Below are positions 16,886 to 25,380 of a stretch of DNA of 64,000 bases, one piece after another. Each line of letters starts with the position of its first letter. Position 1 is the first letter of the stretch. The notes below the pieces were generated by a model. The model saw nothing but the letters and a program-made list of their open reading frames with translations, searched no databases and was not told where the DNA came from. Position numbers and translations under genes: made by a program. The DNA comes from Paenibacillus gallinarum (GTDB taxonomy: Bacteria; Bacillota; Bacilli; Paenibacillales; Paenibacillaceae), in contig NZ_JACSQL010000013.1 of assembly GCF_014836635.1 (NCBI RefSeq), positions 1-64,000 on the forward strand, in the 5' to 3' direction.

Positions 16886-17730
16886 ACACAGAGACGGAGA
16901 CACATTCATCACAAAAACATAACACTTTCTATCCACTTCGCACCTACTTAGAACTTTACGTATTACTGATCCGCACGAGCATCAAAAGTTCCATGCAATA
17001 CAAACTCAATTTCTTTCTCGGTTCTTTTCTCGCCGCTTTTATTCAAATTGCTGAATTTCTGATGATTGCGATTGTTCTTCATCGGTTTGGAGCCATTCAA
17101 GGCTGGAATATCTATGAGGTTGGTTATCTATTTTCCATCATGACTTTATCAAAAACGGTGTACCGCTCCATTGCGAACGAAGTACATCATCTTGAAAAAT
17201 ATTTAGTCAGCGGAGATATGGACCAGCTGCTAACAAGACCACTACCCGTTCTTATCACTCTACTGCCGCAGCGTTTTCGTATCATGCTTGGGGAGTGGTT
17301 GCAAGGAGGATTTGTCTTTGGCTGGTCTATTCATGGAATGATGAGCAGCGGCCAGATTGGATGGATTGCTGTACCGCAGTCTTTATTGGTGGTCTTGACG
17401 GGGGCTGTTCTTTTATTTTCCATTGGCCTTGCTACTGCGACAATTGGATTCTGGACGACAAGAATCAGCGAACTCCAGACATTTACGGAAGATGCAGCGG
17501 GTACGGCTGCAAGATTTCCGCTCTCCCTTTATCCGAATTGGCTTGCCGGGATGCTCCTTTTTGTGCTGCCAGTAGGTCTAGTCAATTATGTTCCTGCCCT
17601 TTATATCTTGAGAGGGGAATGGGGGGCGTGGATTTTTCTCATCATTCTATTGGCAGCGATGGGCTTTCTCGCCCTCAGCCTGCGTTTTTGGAAATTTGGC
17701 ATGACAAAATATCAGAGCACAGGTAGTTAA
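16882..17730 (+). CDS. ABC-2 family permease subunit 2
   Basis: A 282-residue membrane protein with six or so helices. A 35-residue hydrophilic N-terminus precedes the first helix (LNFFLGSFLAAFIQIAEFLM). The segment HHLEKYLVSGDMDQLLTRPLPV is the ABC-2 family equivalent of that seen in subunit 1 (LDQLLTRP versus MDLMRP), so the two subunits are paralogues and probably form a heterodimeric pore. Its ATG overlaps the stop of subunit 1. The ATPase gene follows after 13 bases with AAGGAGG in between. Confidence 0.88.
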   Translation: MNTETETHSSQKHNTFYPLRTYLELYVLLIRTSIKSSMQYKLNFFLGSFLAAFIQIAEFLMIAIVLHRFGAIQGWNIYEVGYLFSIMTLSKTVYRSIANEVHHLEKYLVSGDMDQLLTRPLPVLITLLPQRFRIMLGEWLQGGFVFGWSIHGMMSSGQIGWIAVPQSLLVVLTGAVLLFSIGLATATIGFWTTRISELQTFTEDAAGTAARFPLSLYPNWLAGMLLFVLPVGLVNYVPALYILRGEWGAWIFLIILLAAMGFLALSLRFWKFGMTKYQSTGS

Positions 17731-17743
17731 GGAGGAGTCAGGT

Positions 17744-18721
17744 ATGATCGAAGTACAAGGCTTACATAAGGAGTTCAAAACGCCTATTGTGAAAGACGGG
17801 AATTTTGCGGGACTCCGCGCTTTATTTTCTAGAGAATACACGGTCAAACATGCCGTTCAAAATATCAGTTTCCAGATCGAACCTGGAGAATTTGTAGGTT
17901 ATATCGGTCCGAATGGTGCAGGAAAATCGACGACGATAAAAATGTTAACCGGCATCCTTCATCCGAGTTCAGGAAAGGTACGGGTAAATGGAATGAATCC
18001 GCATCAGCAGCGAAGACAGGTAGTAAGACGTCTTGGAGTTGTGTTTGGTCAGCGCAGTCAGCTGTGGTGGGATCTTCCGGTAAAAGACAGCTATGATATC
18101 CTCGCCAAAATGTACCGTGTGGATGATAAGGATAAACACAAAAGGCTAGAAGAGTTTGCAGCTCTTCTAGACCTGAAAGAATTCTGGGATACACCTGTAC
18201 GCAAATTGTCGCTTGGACAACGGATGCGTGCCGATCTAGGTGCTTCGATGCTTCATGATCCGGATATTCTGTTCCTTGATGAACCAACGATTGGGCTTGA
18301 TGTAAATGCAAAGCGGAATATTCGATCTTTCTTGAAACTGCTGAACCGTGACTTTGGTAAAACGATTCTGCTGACAACCCATGACATGGATGATATCGAA
18401 CAGCTATGCAGCAGGGTAATGGTCATTAACCATGGACAGCTTACGTATGATGGCACGGTGCAATCTCTAAGAGAGAATATAGGTCTGCCTACTATTATAA
18501 AAGTTTCGTATCTTCAAGACATTCAGAGTTCAAGTCTGGCCGGATTTCATCATGAAGCGGTGAAGATAATAGGCCGTACCGAGCGAACAATTACGGTAGA
18601 AGCGAATCGGAATCGTATAGGTACGATGCAAATTCTGGCTCAGCTTGGCGAATGGGGTGAACTTGCAGACGTAGAGATGCAGGAACCTGATTTTGAAGAT
18701 GTTATTCATAAAGTATATTAG
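17744..18721 (+). CDS. ABC exporter ATP-binding protein of the ABC-2 operon
   Basis: A 325-residue ATPase with Walker A GPNGAGKST (residues about 63-71), a glutamine loop in VVFGQRSQLWWDLPV, signature LSLGQRMRADLG, Walker B ILFLDEPTIGLDV and switch histidine in TTHDMDDIE. A C-terminal extension of about 80 residues follows. The FGQRSQLWWDLP motif is typical of ATPases paired with the two-permease ABC-2 exporters encoded just upstream. AAGGAGG lies about eight bases before the ATG. Terminated downstream by a hairpin. Confidence 0.93.
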   Translation: MIEVQGLHKEFKTPIVKDGNFAGLRALFSREYTVKHAVQNISFQIEPGEFVGYIGPNGAGKSTTIKMLTGILHPSSGKVRVNGMNPHQQRRQVVRRLGVVFGQRSQLWWDLPVKDSYDILAKMYRVDDKDKHKRLEEFAALLDLKEFWDTPVRKLSLGQRMRADLGASMLHDPDILFLDEPTIGLDVNAKRNIRSFLKLLNRDFGKTILLTTHDMDDIEQLCSRVMVINHGQLTYDGTVQSLRENIGLPTIIKVSYLQDIQSSSLAGFHHEAVKIIGRTERTITVEANRNRIGTMQILAQLGEWGELADVEMQEPDFEDVIHKVY

Positions 18722-18732
18722 ATTAAATCGGA

Positions 18733-18766
18733 AGGTCATTTCCCGCCGTGGGATTGGCCTTTTTTT
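18733..18766 (+). terminator. Terminator of the ABC-2 exporter operon
   Basis: AGGTCA-TCCC pairs with GGGA-TGGCCT, followed by T-run. Confidence 0.85.
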
Positions 18767-18903
18767 GTCAATTGAAGAATTCTTTTAGCTGTCTTTCTAA
18801 AATATTTTATGGTAAAGACTTGCTTTTTGAACTAATTTTTAGGACGATACTAGTAGAGTGGAATCCGCTTACATGAAAGACGAGATTTGCATGGTTTATT
18901 GCC

Positions 18904-18932
18904 TTGACAATAAAGGTTTACAGATGTTCTAA
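18904..18932 (+). promoter_or_regulatory. Promoter of the GH95 gene
   Basis: TTGACA (18904-18909), 17-base spacer, TTCTAA (18927-18932). The perfect -35 with a weak -10 that is overlapped by a palindrome suggests a regulated promoter. Confidence 0.55.
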
Positions 18933-18943
18933 AACGTTTTAGA
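18928..18943. promoter_or_regulatory. Perfect 16-bp palindromic operator, LacI-family type
   Basis: TCTAAAACGTTTTAGA is a perfect inverted repeat with the central CG typical of LacI/GalR-family operators. It overlaps the -10 of the GH95 promoter, so binding would block initiation. No LacI-family gene is in the window. Confidence 0.6.
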
Positions 18944-18984
18944 TTATCTGCAATAACAATAGTGATTATATTGGAGGAGACGAT

Positions 18985-21378
18985 ATGTTTTTAACGTATA
19001 ACCGTCCTGCTAAGGAATGGACCGAAGCACTGCCGATTGGGAACGGAAGAATAGGGGCAATGGTGTTTGGGCGTGTGGAGCAGGAACGTTTACAACTGAA
19101 TGAAGATACATTATGGTCAGGTCCGCCGAAAGATTGGAATAATCCTCGTGCCAAAGAAGTGCTTCCGCAGGTGAGACAGCTTATAAAGGAAGAGAAATAT
19201 GCTGAAGCAGACAAGCTGACGAAGGAAATGCTAGGGGCTTATACGCAGTCTTATCTGCCTTTTGGTGACTTACAGATTACGTTTGATCATGGAGATATTA
19301 CAGCAGATTATAACCGGAGACTGGATCTCACGGATGGAATAACAAAAACTACATACCGTATTGGAGATACAACATATACAAGGGAAATCTTTGTGTCCCA
19401 CCCTGATCAGGTCATCGTTGTCCATCTAGAAGCAAGCGTACCGGGAAGATTGTCTTTCCATGCGAGTCTTAGCAGTCTTCTTCGTCATGAAACAGAAGCT
19501 GAGGAGAACCAAGCGATTATCAAAGGGTACGCGCCTGAGGTTGTGCATCCAAGTTATTATCCGGCCGATGATCCAATTCGTTATGGCAAACCAGGTGAGA
19601 CGGATGCAATGCGCTTTGAAGGAAGAGTAGCAGTTCGCCATAAGGGAGGAAGCGCGGGAACTCATGCCACCGGGATTCGGGTGGAAGGTGCAGATCAGGC
19701 AACTCTTTATTTTAGCTGCGCAACAAGCTTTAACGGTTATGATCGCTCTCCGGGAAAAGAAGGCAAAGATGAGTCTCTCCATGCACGAAATGATCTGGAA
19801 AAAGCTCTTGCGTATGAATATGAAGACCTGCGGAATCGTCATGTGGAAGATTATCAGGAGCTTTATAATCGGGTAACGCTTGATCTTGGACCGGCTCTCG
19901 AATCAGAAGATCTGCCTACCGATGAGCGTATCGTAAAATATGGCGGGAAAGACCCTTATCTGGTTCAGCTTTTATTTCAATATGGCCGCTATTTGCTCAT
20001 TTCAAGCTCACGCTCAGGAACACAACCTGCCAATCTGCAAGGAATCTGGAATCACGAAACGAGAGCACCATGGAGTAGTAATTATACGCTGAATATCAAT
20101 GCCGAAATGAATTACTGGCCAGCTGAAACGGCGAATTTATCCGAGTGTCATGAACCTTTAATTGATCTAATTACTAGACTCTCCGTTAATGGTAAGAAGA
20201 CAGCTGAGATTAACTATGGCGCACGCGGATGGGTAGCTCACCATAATTCTGACCTTTGGGGACAGACTGCACCGGTTGGTGCTTTTGGACATGGGGATCC
20301 GATATGGGCATTATGGCAGATGGGCGGCGTATGGCTGTGCCAGCATTTATATGAGCATTATGTATTTACACAAGACACCGATTTCCTTAGAAATAAAGCG
20401 TATCCGATCATGAAAGAAGCCGCTTTGTTCTGTCTGGATTGGCTGATTCAAGGAGAAGACGGTTCTTGGTATACGGCACCTTCGACCTCACCGGAGCATC
20501 GCTTCCGCGTGAATGGGGAGCTTCATCAGGTGACTACGACAGCAACGATGGATCTGGCTTTAATCTATGATCTGTTTACGAATCTTATCGAAGTGACAGC
20601 AATTCTCGGTGAAGACGAGGAGTTTGCAAAAGAGCTTCAGCAGCGTAGGGATGAGCTTCCTCCACTGCAGATTGGGAAGTATGGACAGCTGCAGGAATGG
20701 CTTCATGATTATGAAGACGAAGATGTGGAGCATAGACATGTTTCTCATCTCTTCGGAGTATACCCAGGCCGCCAGCTGACAGTAAAAGATACACCGGAGC
20801 TAATGGAAGCTGCGAAAGTATCGCTGCAGCGGCGCGGCGATGGAGGGACGGGCTGGAGTCTTGGTTGGAAAGTCGGACTGTGGGCACGGTTCAAAGATGG
20901 AAACCGGGCGCATCGCCTTATTTCGAATCTGTTACAGCTCGTACGAGATGGTTCCGAACGCTATGAAAGCGGCGGCGTGTACCCGAACATGTTCGACGCA
21001 CATCCGCCATTCCAAATTGACGGCAACTTTGCGGCAACATCAGGAATTATTGAGCTTCTTCTACAATCCCATCTGGGATATATCGAACTTCTTCCGGCTC
21101 TTCCAGATGCTTGGGCGGCAGGAAGTGTTCGTGGACTGCGCGCACGCGGAGGTTACGAAGTTGCTATTTCCTGGTCTGAAGGCAAGCTGAAAGAAGCAGA
21201 GATAAAGCCCGATCAATCGGGTACTTGCACCATTTGTATAGAAGGAATGAAAGCAGATACCCTTGTCGTAAGAACAACAGACGGATTGGAAGTTAGCAAG
21301 ACAGACCTGAGTAACGGACTTATTTCCTTCCTTGTAGATGCGAACCAAAGCTATATTGTGACAGTACGAAACTCTTAG
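18985..21378 (+). CDS. Glycoside hydrolase family 95 (alpha-L-fucosidase or alpha-L-galactosidase)
   Basis: A 797-residue intracellular enzyme (no signal peptide) of GH95, which cleaves terminal alpha-1,2-fucose or alpha-L-galactose by inversion. The order is N-terminal beta-sandwich (residues 1-250), linker, (alpha/alpha)6 barrel (about 290-690), and C-terminal beta domain. The paired activating asparagines are Asn370 and Asn372 (NINAEMN), the proposed acid is Glu504 (TSPEH), and the FDAHPPFQIDGNF block (670-682) holds the remaining conserved Asp. These are by analogy with Bifidobacterium AfcA. GGAGGAGA precedes the ATG. Plant xyloglucan or arabinogalactan fragments are likely substrates. 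Fucose catabolic genes are not nearby. Confidence 0.92.
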   Translation: MFLTYNRPAKEWTEALPIGNGRIGAMVFGRVEQERLQLNEDTLWSGPPKDWNNPRAKEVLPQVRQLIKEEKYAEADKLTKEMLGAYTQSYLPFGDLQITFDHGDITADYNRRLDLTDGITKTTYRIGDTTYTREIFVSHPDQVIVVHLEASVPGRLSFHASLSSLLRHETEAEENQAIIKGYAPEVVHPSYYPADDPIRYGKPGETDAMRFEGRVAVRHKGGSAGTHATGIRVEGADQATLYFSCATSFNGYDRSPGKEGKDESLHARNDLEKALAYEYEDLRNRHVEDYQELYNRVTLDLGPALESEDLPTDERIVKYGGKDPYLVQLLFQYGRYLLISSSRSGTQPANLQGIWNHETRAPWSSNYTLNINAEMNYWPAETANLSECHEPLIDLITRLSVNGKKTAEINYGARGWVAHHNSDLWGQTAPVGAFGHGDPIWALWQMGGVWLCQHLYEHYVFTQDTDFLRNKAYPIMKEAALFCLDWLIQGEDGSWYTAPSTSPEHRFRVNGELHQVTTTATMDLALIYDLFTNLIEVTAILGEDEEFAKELQQRRDELPPLQIGKYGQLQEWLHDYEDEDVEHRHVSHLFGVYPGRQLTVKDTPELMEAAKVSLQRRGDGGTGWSLGWKVGLWARFKDGNRAHRLISNLLQLVRDGSERYESGGVYPNMFDAHPPFQIDGNFAATSGIIELLLQSHLGYIELLPALPDAWAAGSVRGLRARGGYEVAISWSEGKLKEAEIKPDQSGTCTICIEGMKADTLVVRTTDGLEVSKTDLSNGLISFLVDANQSYIVTVRNS

Positions 21379-21412
21379 TAGGAATAGCAAAGCAAGGGCA
21401 TGTAACAAAAAG

Positions 21413-21453
21413 GATAGAGACTTCAGAGCGATTCTGAATCTCTATCTTTTTTT
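21413..21453 (+). terminator. Terminator after the GH95 gene
   Basis: GATAGAGA-TCAG pairs with CTGA-TCTCTATC, followed by seven T. Confidence 0.9.
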
Positions 21454-21581
21454 ATTTTTGTATAGCCTACAACCAAAGGCTGAAGTGTTGTTCCTTCCTT
21501 AGAGTGAGGTATAGAGGAACAATACCTCATCTCCCTGCTCTTTAAAAATAAGAGAAGGGCCAAGAGCGGAAGAGGCAGAAT

Positions 21582-21670
21582 GGGGGTGAAGAAGCGGAGC
21601 GTTCGTATTTGGAGCTGGATGCTTACATCTATGAGAGTCAACCGTGCGAATCCAGATCCAACGACGATCC
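21582..21670. repeat. Interspersed structured repeat, copy A
   Basis: Shares three blocks in order with the element at 55595-55685: GGGGGTGAA, then GAAGCGGAGCGTTCGTATTTG, then CAACGACGATC. Between the second and third block each copy has its own hairpin, here GGAGCTGGAT paired with ATCCAGATCC. The layout suggests a small interspersed palindromic element rather than a gene. Confidence 0.6.
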
Positions 21671-21795
21671 GAACCCTCATCTGCTACTGAAGCGCTCCAG
21701 TTCTTGGCGAGGATCGGAACCCCCATCTGTCTCTGAAGCACTTCAAATCCAACGACGATCCGAACCCTCATCTACCACTGGAGCACTCCAGCTCT
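21659..21795. repeat. Three degenerate direct repeats of about 45 bases
   Basis: Units start near 21666, 21712 and 21757. Each begins GATCSGAACCCYCATCT and ends in a variant of ACTGAAGCRCTCCAG. Spacing is 46 and 45 bases. The units are imperfect and have no unique spacers, so this is not a CRISPR array. It directly follows interspersed repeat copy A. Confidence 0.6.
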
Positions 21796-21805
21796 TCATT
21801 CCCTC

Positions 21806-21835
21806 TTGGCAGCTTCACTTATTTTGTGATATGAT
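21806..21835 (+). promoter_or_regulatory. Sigma-A promoter of the amino acid ABC operon
   Basis: TTGGCA (21806-21811), 18-base spacer, TATGAT (21830-21835), about 65 bases before the binding-protein gene. Confidence 0.65.
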
Positions 21836-21902
21836 AGTTTTACTTTGGTAACATGGTAGCGAACTAAAGCGTTTTGATATAGATATAACGGAGGGAAACA
21901 AC

Positions 21903-22679
21903 ATGAAAAAGTCATTATGGATAACATTAAGTTTAAGTTTGATGGTGGTTATTCTTGCAGCCTGCGGAAGTGATACAAGCGGAAGTGCGGAAGATAAGAT
22001 TGTCATTGGTATTGACGATAAGTTCGCCCCGCTGGGGTTTCGGGACAAGGATAATGAGATTGTCGGATTTGATATAGATTATGCGAAAGCAGCAGCCAAA
22101 AAAATGGGTAAAGAAGTAGAGTTCCAACCCATCGACTGGACTTCAAAAGAATCTGAGCTGAATAGTGGAAGGATTGATCTAATCTGGAACGGCTATACGA
22201 TTACAGAGGATCGCAAAGACAAAGTGTTGTTCACGAAACCTTATCTTACAAATAGTCAGGTTGTAGTAACGCTGGCTGACTCACAACTTGCATCACTTGC
22301 TGATCTCGCTGGAAAAAAAGTAGGGCTGCAAAATCTTTCTTCTGCTTCGGATGCATTGAATGAAAATCCAATCAAAGATCAGATCAAAAGTATATCCGAA
22401 TTCCCCGATAATGTACTTGCTCTAAGTGATCTGAAGAGCGGCCGCTTGGATGCGGTTATCATCGATGAAGTGGTAGCTGACTATTATATGTCTCTTGAAG
22501 AGGGAACGTATAAAATCTTGGATGAAACGTTGTCTCCAGAAGAATACGGAATCGGTGTGAAGAAGGGGAATGAAGAATTGCTGACGAGTCTTCAGACCGC
22601 GTTAGACGAATTAATTGAAGAAGGAACAGCTACTACGATTTCGGAAAAATGGTTTGGTGAAGATAAGGTGCTTCGCTAA
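21903..22679 (+). CDS. Polar amino acid ABC transporter binding lipoprotein
   Basis: A 258-residue extracytoplasmic solute-binding protein, family 3. Signal peptide with lipobox ILAAC, so Cys21 would be lipidated and anchored outside the membrane. The mature part shows the family pattern DDKFAPLGFRDKDNEIVGFDID near the start and SGRIDLIWNGYTITEDRK, LSDLKSGRLDAVIIDE further on. The ligand is a polar amino acid such as glutamine, cystine or a related compound; the sequence does not decide which. AACGGAGGG precedes the ATG. A terminator between it and the permease gene probably lets the binding protein be made in excess. Confidence 0.9.
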   Translation: MKKSLWITLSLSLMVVILAACGSDTSGSAEDKIVIGIDDKFAPLGFRDKDNEIVGFDIDYAKAAAKKMGKEVEFQPIDWTSKESELNSGRIDLIWNGYTITEDRKDKVLFTKPYLTNSQVVVTLADSQLASLADLAGKKVGLQNLSSASDALNENPIKDQIKSISEFPDNVLALSDLKSGRLDAVIIDEVVADYYMSLEEGTYKILDETLSPEEYGIGVKKGNEELLTSLQTALDELIEEGTATTISEKWFGEDKVLR

Positions 22680-22752
22680 GCCTAGCTGAACTCATAAATA
22701 ACGCTTATAGCATTCATATTAGACCTGATTTAAGAAATTCATTAATAGGATT

Positions 22753-22787
22753 GAAAACCGGGGATTTTCTTATCCGGTTTTCTTTTT
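22753..22787 (+). terminator. Internal terminator between binding protein and permease genes
   Basis: GAAAACCGG pairs with CCGGTTTTC, followed by TTTTT, in the 126-base gap of an otherwise single operon. Partial read-through would set subunit ratios. Confidence 0.8.
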
Positions 22788-22805
22788 ACTTAGGAGCCTG
22801 AGAAT

Positions 22806-23465
22806 ATGACATTAGATTATCTTTGGAGTATTACACTTCCGATGCTAGAAGGTGCACGGACCACTCTTTTACTATTTTTTGCAGCAATTATCTTGTCCAT
22901 TCCGATTGGATTTTTATTCACACTGATGGCGAACAGTAAGTTTAAGCTGGTGTCGGCTTTTGCACATACGTACATTTATGTGATGCGAGGCACTCCGCTG
23001 CTGCTGCAACTACTGTTCTTCTGTTACGGTCTGCCGATGCTGCCAGTTGTAGGAGAGCATCTCGTAATGGACCGTGCGGTTGCTGCAGGATTTGCTTTTG
23101 TGCTGAACTACGCAGCCTATTTTGCGGAAATTTTCAGAGGTGGCTTGCTGTCGATCGATAAGGGACAGTATGAAGCTTCGCAGGTACTCGGACTGAACAA
23201 ATTCCAGACGCTAACCAAAGTTATCTTACCGCAGATGATTCGAGTAGTTCTTCCATCTACAGCAAATGAATCGATCACACTCGTAAAAGATACAGCATTA
23301 CTGTATGCAGTAGCTGTACCGGAAGTGCTCCATTTTGCACAAACTGCGGTGAACAGAGATTTCACGATTGTGCCTTTTGCGATTGCCGCCATTATCTATT
23401 TATTAATGACACTTGTGCTGACGCTGGTCTTCAAAGCGCTGGAGAGAAAGTACAAATTTGAATAA
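22806..23465 (+). CDS. Polar amino acid ABC transporter permease
   Basis: A 219-residue His/Glu/Gln/Arg-type (HEQRo/HisM) permease with about five membrane helices. The family hallmark FRGGLLSIDKGQYEASQVLGLNKFQTLTKVILPQ (the EAA loop contacting the ATPase) is clear at residues about 113-146, as is the N-terminal MRGTPLLLQL. One permease gene is present, so the channel is a homodimer. GGAG lies eight bases before the ATG. It is followed 21 bases later by the ATPase. Confidence 0.93.
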   Translation: MTLDYLWSITLPMLEGARTTLLLFFAAIILSIPIGFLFTLMANSKFKLVSAFAHTYIYVMRGTPLLLQLLFFCYGLPMLPVVGEHLVMDRAVAAGFAFVLNYAAYFAEIFRGGLLSIDKGQYEASQVLGLNKFQTLTKVILPQMIRVVLPSTANESITLVKDTALLYAVAVPEVLHFAQTAVNRDFTIVPFAIAAIIYLLMTLVLTLVFKALERKYKFE

Positions 23466-23486
23466 ACAACAAAGGGATGTCGTGTA

Positions 23487-24233
23487 ATGACAAATATGAT
23501 AGAAGTAACGAATCTGCAAAAATCGTTTGGTGATTTGCATGTGTTGAAGAAGATAGATTTTAATGTGAAGCCGGGAGAAGTAGTCGCTGTAATAGGCCCT
23601 TCGGGTTCTGGAAAAAGTACGATGCTTCGCAGTTTAGTGAATCTAGAACAAGTTAGTGGAGGAAGCATTCGTATCGGCGGTGAAGCCTTTGTATCGGATG
23701 GAAAGTATGTGAGTGCGGCAGAGATTAAGCGAATTACGACTCGCATGGGAATGGTATTTCAGCACTTTAACCTGTTTCCACATTTAACAGTCAATGAGAA
23801 TTTGGAACTTGCCCCGAAAGTGGTGAAAAAAGAAAGCAAAGCAGCGTTAAAGCCACGGATAGCCGATCTGCTTGCTAAAGTCGGTCTTTCTGATAAAGGG
23901 GATGTCTATCCTGCTAATCTATCAGGCGGGCAAAAACAGCGTGTTGCCATTGCCAGAGCGCTGATGATGAACCCGGAAATCCTGCTTTTTGATGAACCTA
24001 CCTCGGCGCTCGATCCTGAGCTGACTGGAGAAGTACTTCGCGTTATTCGTAAACTCGCAGATGAGAACATGACGATGGTCATTGTTACGCATGAAATGAA
24101 TTTTGCTCGTGATGTAGCGGACCGCGTGATCTTTATGGATCAAGGTGAGATAGCAGAAGAAGGAACTCCAGAACAGATCTTTGGAAATCCGAAGCTGGAG
24201 CGGACAAAAGCGTTCCTTACTCGAAGCGAGTAG
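23487..24233 (+). CDS. Polar amino acid ABC transporter ATP-binding protein
   Basis: A 248-residue ATPase of the GlnQ/HisP type. Walker A GPSGSGKST (residues about 34-42), Q-loop MVFQHFNLFPHLTV, signature LSGGQKQRVAIARAL, Walker B ILLFDEPTSALDPEL and switch histidine in VTHEMNFARDVADR. The length and motifs are canonical for amino acid importers. It forms the importer with the preceding permease and binding lipoprotein. The ATG lies 21 bases after the permease stop with AAAGGGATG before it. A very strong terminator follows. Confidence 0.95.
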   Translation: MTNMIEVTNLQKSFGDLHVLKKIDFNVKPGEVVAVIGPSGSGKSTMLRSLVNLEQVSGGSIRIGGEAFVSDGKYVSAAEIKRITTRMGMVFQHFNLFPHLTVNENLELAPKVVKKESKAALKPRIADLLAKVGLSDKGDVYPANLSGGQKQRVAIARALMMNPEILLFDEPTSALDPELTGEVLRVIRKLADENMTMVIVTHEMNFARDVADRVIFMDQGEIAEEGTPEQIFGNPKLERTKAFLTRSE

Positions 24234-24260
24234 GGTAAACCAGAGTGTATATGGATAAGA

Positions 24261-24317
24261 ATCCCCTTCACAGAAAACAGCGTCATGTACCTGTTTTCTG
24301 TGAAGGGGATTTTTTTG
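24261..24317 (+). terminator. Strong terminator with a 20-bp perfect stem
   Basis: 24261-24280 and 24291-24310 are perfectly complementary around a ten-base loop and are followed by seven T. It ends the amino acid ABC operon. Confidence 0.95.
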
Positions 24318-24347
24318 TTTCGTATTCAGGTTTTTTAGATAAGGTTA

Positions 24348-25040
24348 TTAGTCAGATAGCTCCTCGAGGGTGGTCAAGACAGTAGCAGGTAGAGTGGAGC
24401 AAAGACGATTGTAAGTTGCCATTTGAGGGTCCGATGAGAGAAGATGAAGGTCGTCTGCATCATGGCCAACCCAGAATACAGAAGTATTTGGCTCAAGAAC
24501 GACCTTCATCTCATAATCTGTAGCTTTGGTTTCGATCGTCAACTTTTTCTTGCGTTTTTGTTTTCTATAGATTAGTTCTTTCTCCACTACTTGAAAAGCA
24601 TGGGTACGAGTTGACCAGAGGGCTATATCATTGTTACTTCCAATGGATAAGATGATGGGGAGTAATCTACGGAATAATTCTTCACCCAGTGCTTTCACAA
24701 CGAAAATGGAGCTTCTTCTTCCTTTAGATAATTGGTAGGTAGCTCTCATTTCATCAAATTTGATTTTAAATTCTGCTTCTGAATAAGCGGGGAGTACCAC
24801 ACATAAGTAAATAGGGAATGCACTGATCTGTGTCATCCACTCTGGCATCCAAGATTCCACACTTTGTAGTGAAGGTGTAATTTCTGTTTCTGAGAATTGT
24901 ATATGACTCGTAACTCCTTCGTAAGAAAAGGGGTAGTAGGCATCTTCGGAAGGATATAAGTGTTCCAGATAACATTCAGGAAGATAACTCACTCCGTAGC
25001 GCTGTAATTTTTCTTCAGGCTTTTGATTCTCTTGCAGCAT
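24348..25040 (-). CDS. Hypothetical 230-residue protein
   Basis: A soluble protein without signal peptide or membrane helix and no recognised domain. It has a tyrosine/proline-rich N-terminus (YGVSYLPECYLEHLYPSE), a basic patch (IYRKQKRKKKLTIETK, residues about 157-172) and otherwise a mixed alpha/beta composition. AAGGAG eight bases before the ATG makes the start secure. It lies downstream of tatA on the same strand, but a hairpin separates them and a palindrome (25062-25075) precedes its start, so it probably has its own promoter and regulator. Function not assigned. Confidence 0.7.
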   Translation of the reverse strand: MLQENQKPEEKLQRYGVSYLPECYLEHLYPSEDAYYPFSYEGVTSHIQFSETEITPSLQSVESWMPEWMTQISAFPIYLCVVLPAYSEAEFKIKFDEMRATYQLSKGRRSSIFVVKALGEELFRRLLPIILSIGSNNDIALWSTRTHAFQVVEKELIYRKQKRKKKLTIETKATDYEMKVVLEPNTSVFWVGHDADDLHLLSSDPQMATYNRLCSTLPATVLTTLEELSD

Positions 25041-25061
25041 ATTTGGTTCTCCTTTAAATAG

Positions 25062-25075
25062 AGTAAGTCCTTACT
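25062..25075. promoter_or_regulatory. Palindrome AGTAAG-TC-CTTACT, candidate operator
   Basis: A perfect inverted repeat 22 bases upstream of the hypothetical gene start, just downstream of a possible -10 (TATACT on the minus strand). It resembles the palindrome at 38571-38583. Confidence 0.4.
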
Positions 25076-25104
25076 ACTTTAAGTATATCAGATGAAGGAA
25101 AAGG

Positions 25105-25140
25105 AAAATCCCCCTGGCATTGAATCGCTAGAGGGGATCT
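25105..25140 (-). terminator. Weak terminator after tatA
   Basis: On the minus strand GATCCCCTCTAGCG pairs imperfectly with GCCAGGGGGATT, followed by a T-rich tract broken by two C. Confidence 0.55.
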
Positions 25141-25165
25141 ATAAGAAGGATATATAGAAAAATAC

Positions 25166-25354
25166 CTAGTCTATTTTCTTCGTAGAATCTTCGTCCTCTT
25201 TGCTATCCCCTACAAGCTCACGCGCGGAGGATTTGAATTCGAATAAGGTGCGTCCTACGGCTCGCCCAAGTTCAGGAAGTCTTGAAGGACCGAATAAAAT
25301 CAGAACAAGGACAAGGATCATAATGATGCCGGTAACTCCTATATTTTGAAGCAT
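25166..25354 (-). CDS. tatA: TatA-type twin-arginine translocase subunit
   Basis: A 62-residue pore subunit of the Tat system: short N-terminal membrane helix (residues 5-21), hinge with the invariant FGPSRLPELGRAVG (21-34), an amphipathic helix (FEFKSSARELV) and a charged tail. AAGGAGAG lies before the ATG. It is the third gene of an apparent operon after a Tat-signal oxidase and an exported RidA protein, 26 bases from the latter. No tatC is in the window, so it must work with a TatC encoded elsewhere. The linkage suggests a dedicated subunit for exporting the neighbouring oxidase. Confidence 0.92.
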   Translation of the reverse strand: MLQNIGVTGIIMILVLVLILFGPSRLPELGRAVGRTLFEFKSSARELVGDSKEDEDSTKKID

Positions 25355-25380
25355 CGTTCATCTCTCCTTCGTAGTCAGGT

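Noticed and set aside
21659..21795. CRISPR-like array
   Set aside because: Units are imperfect, contiguous and lack unique spacers; no cas genes are near.
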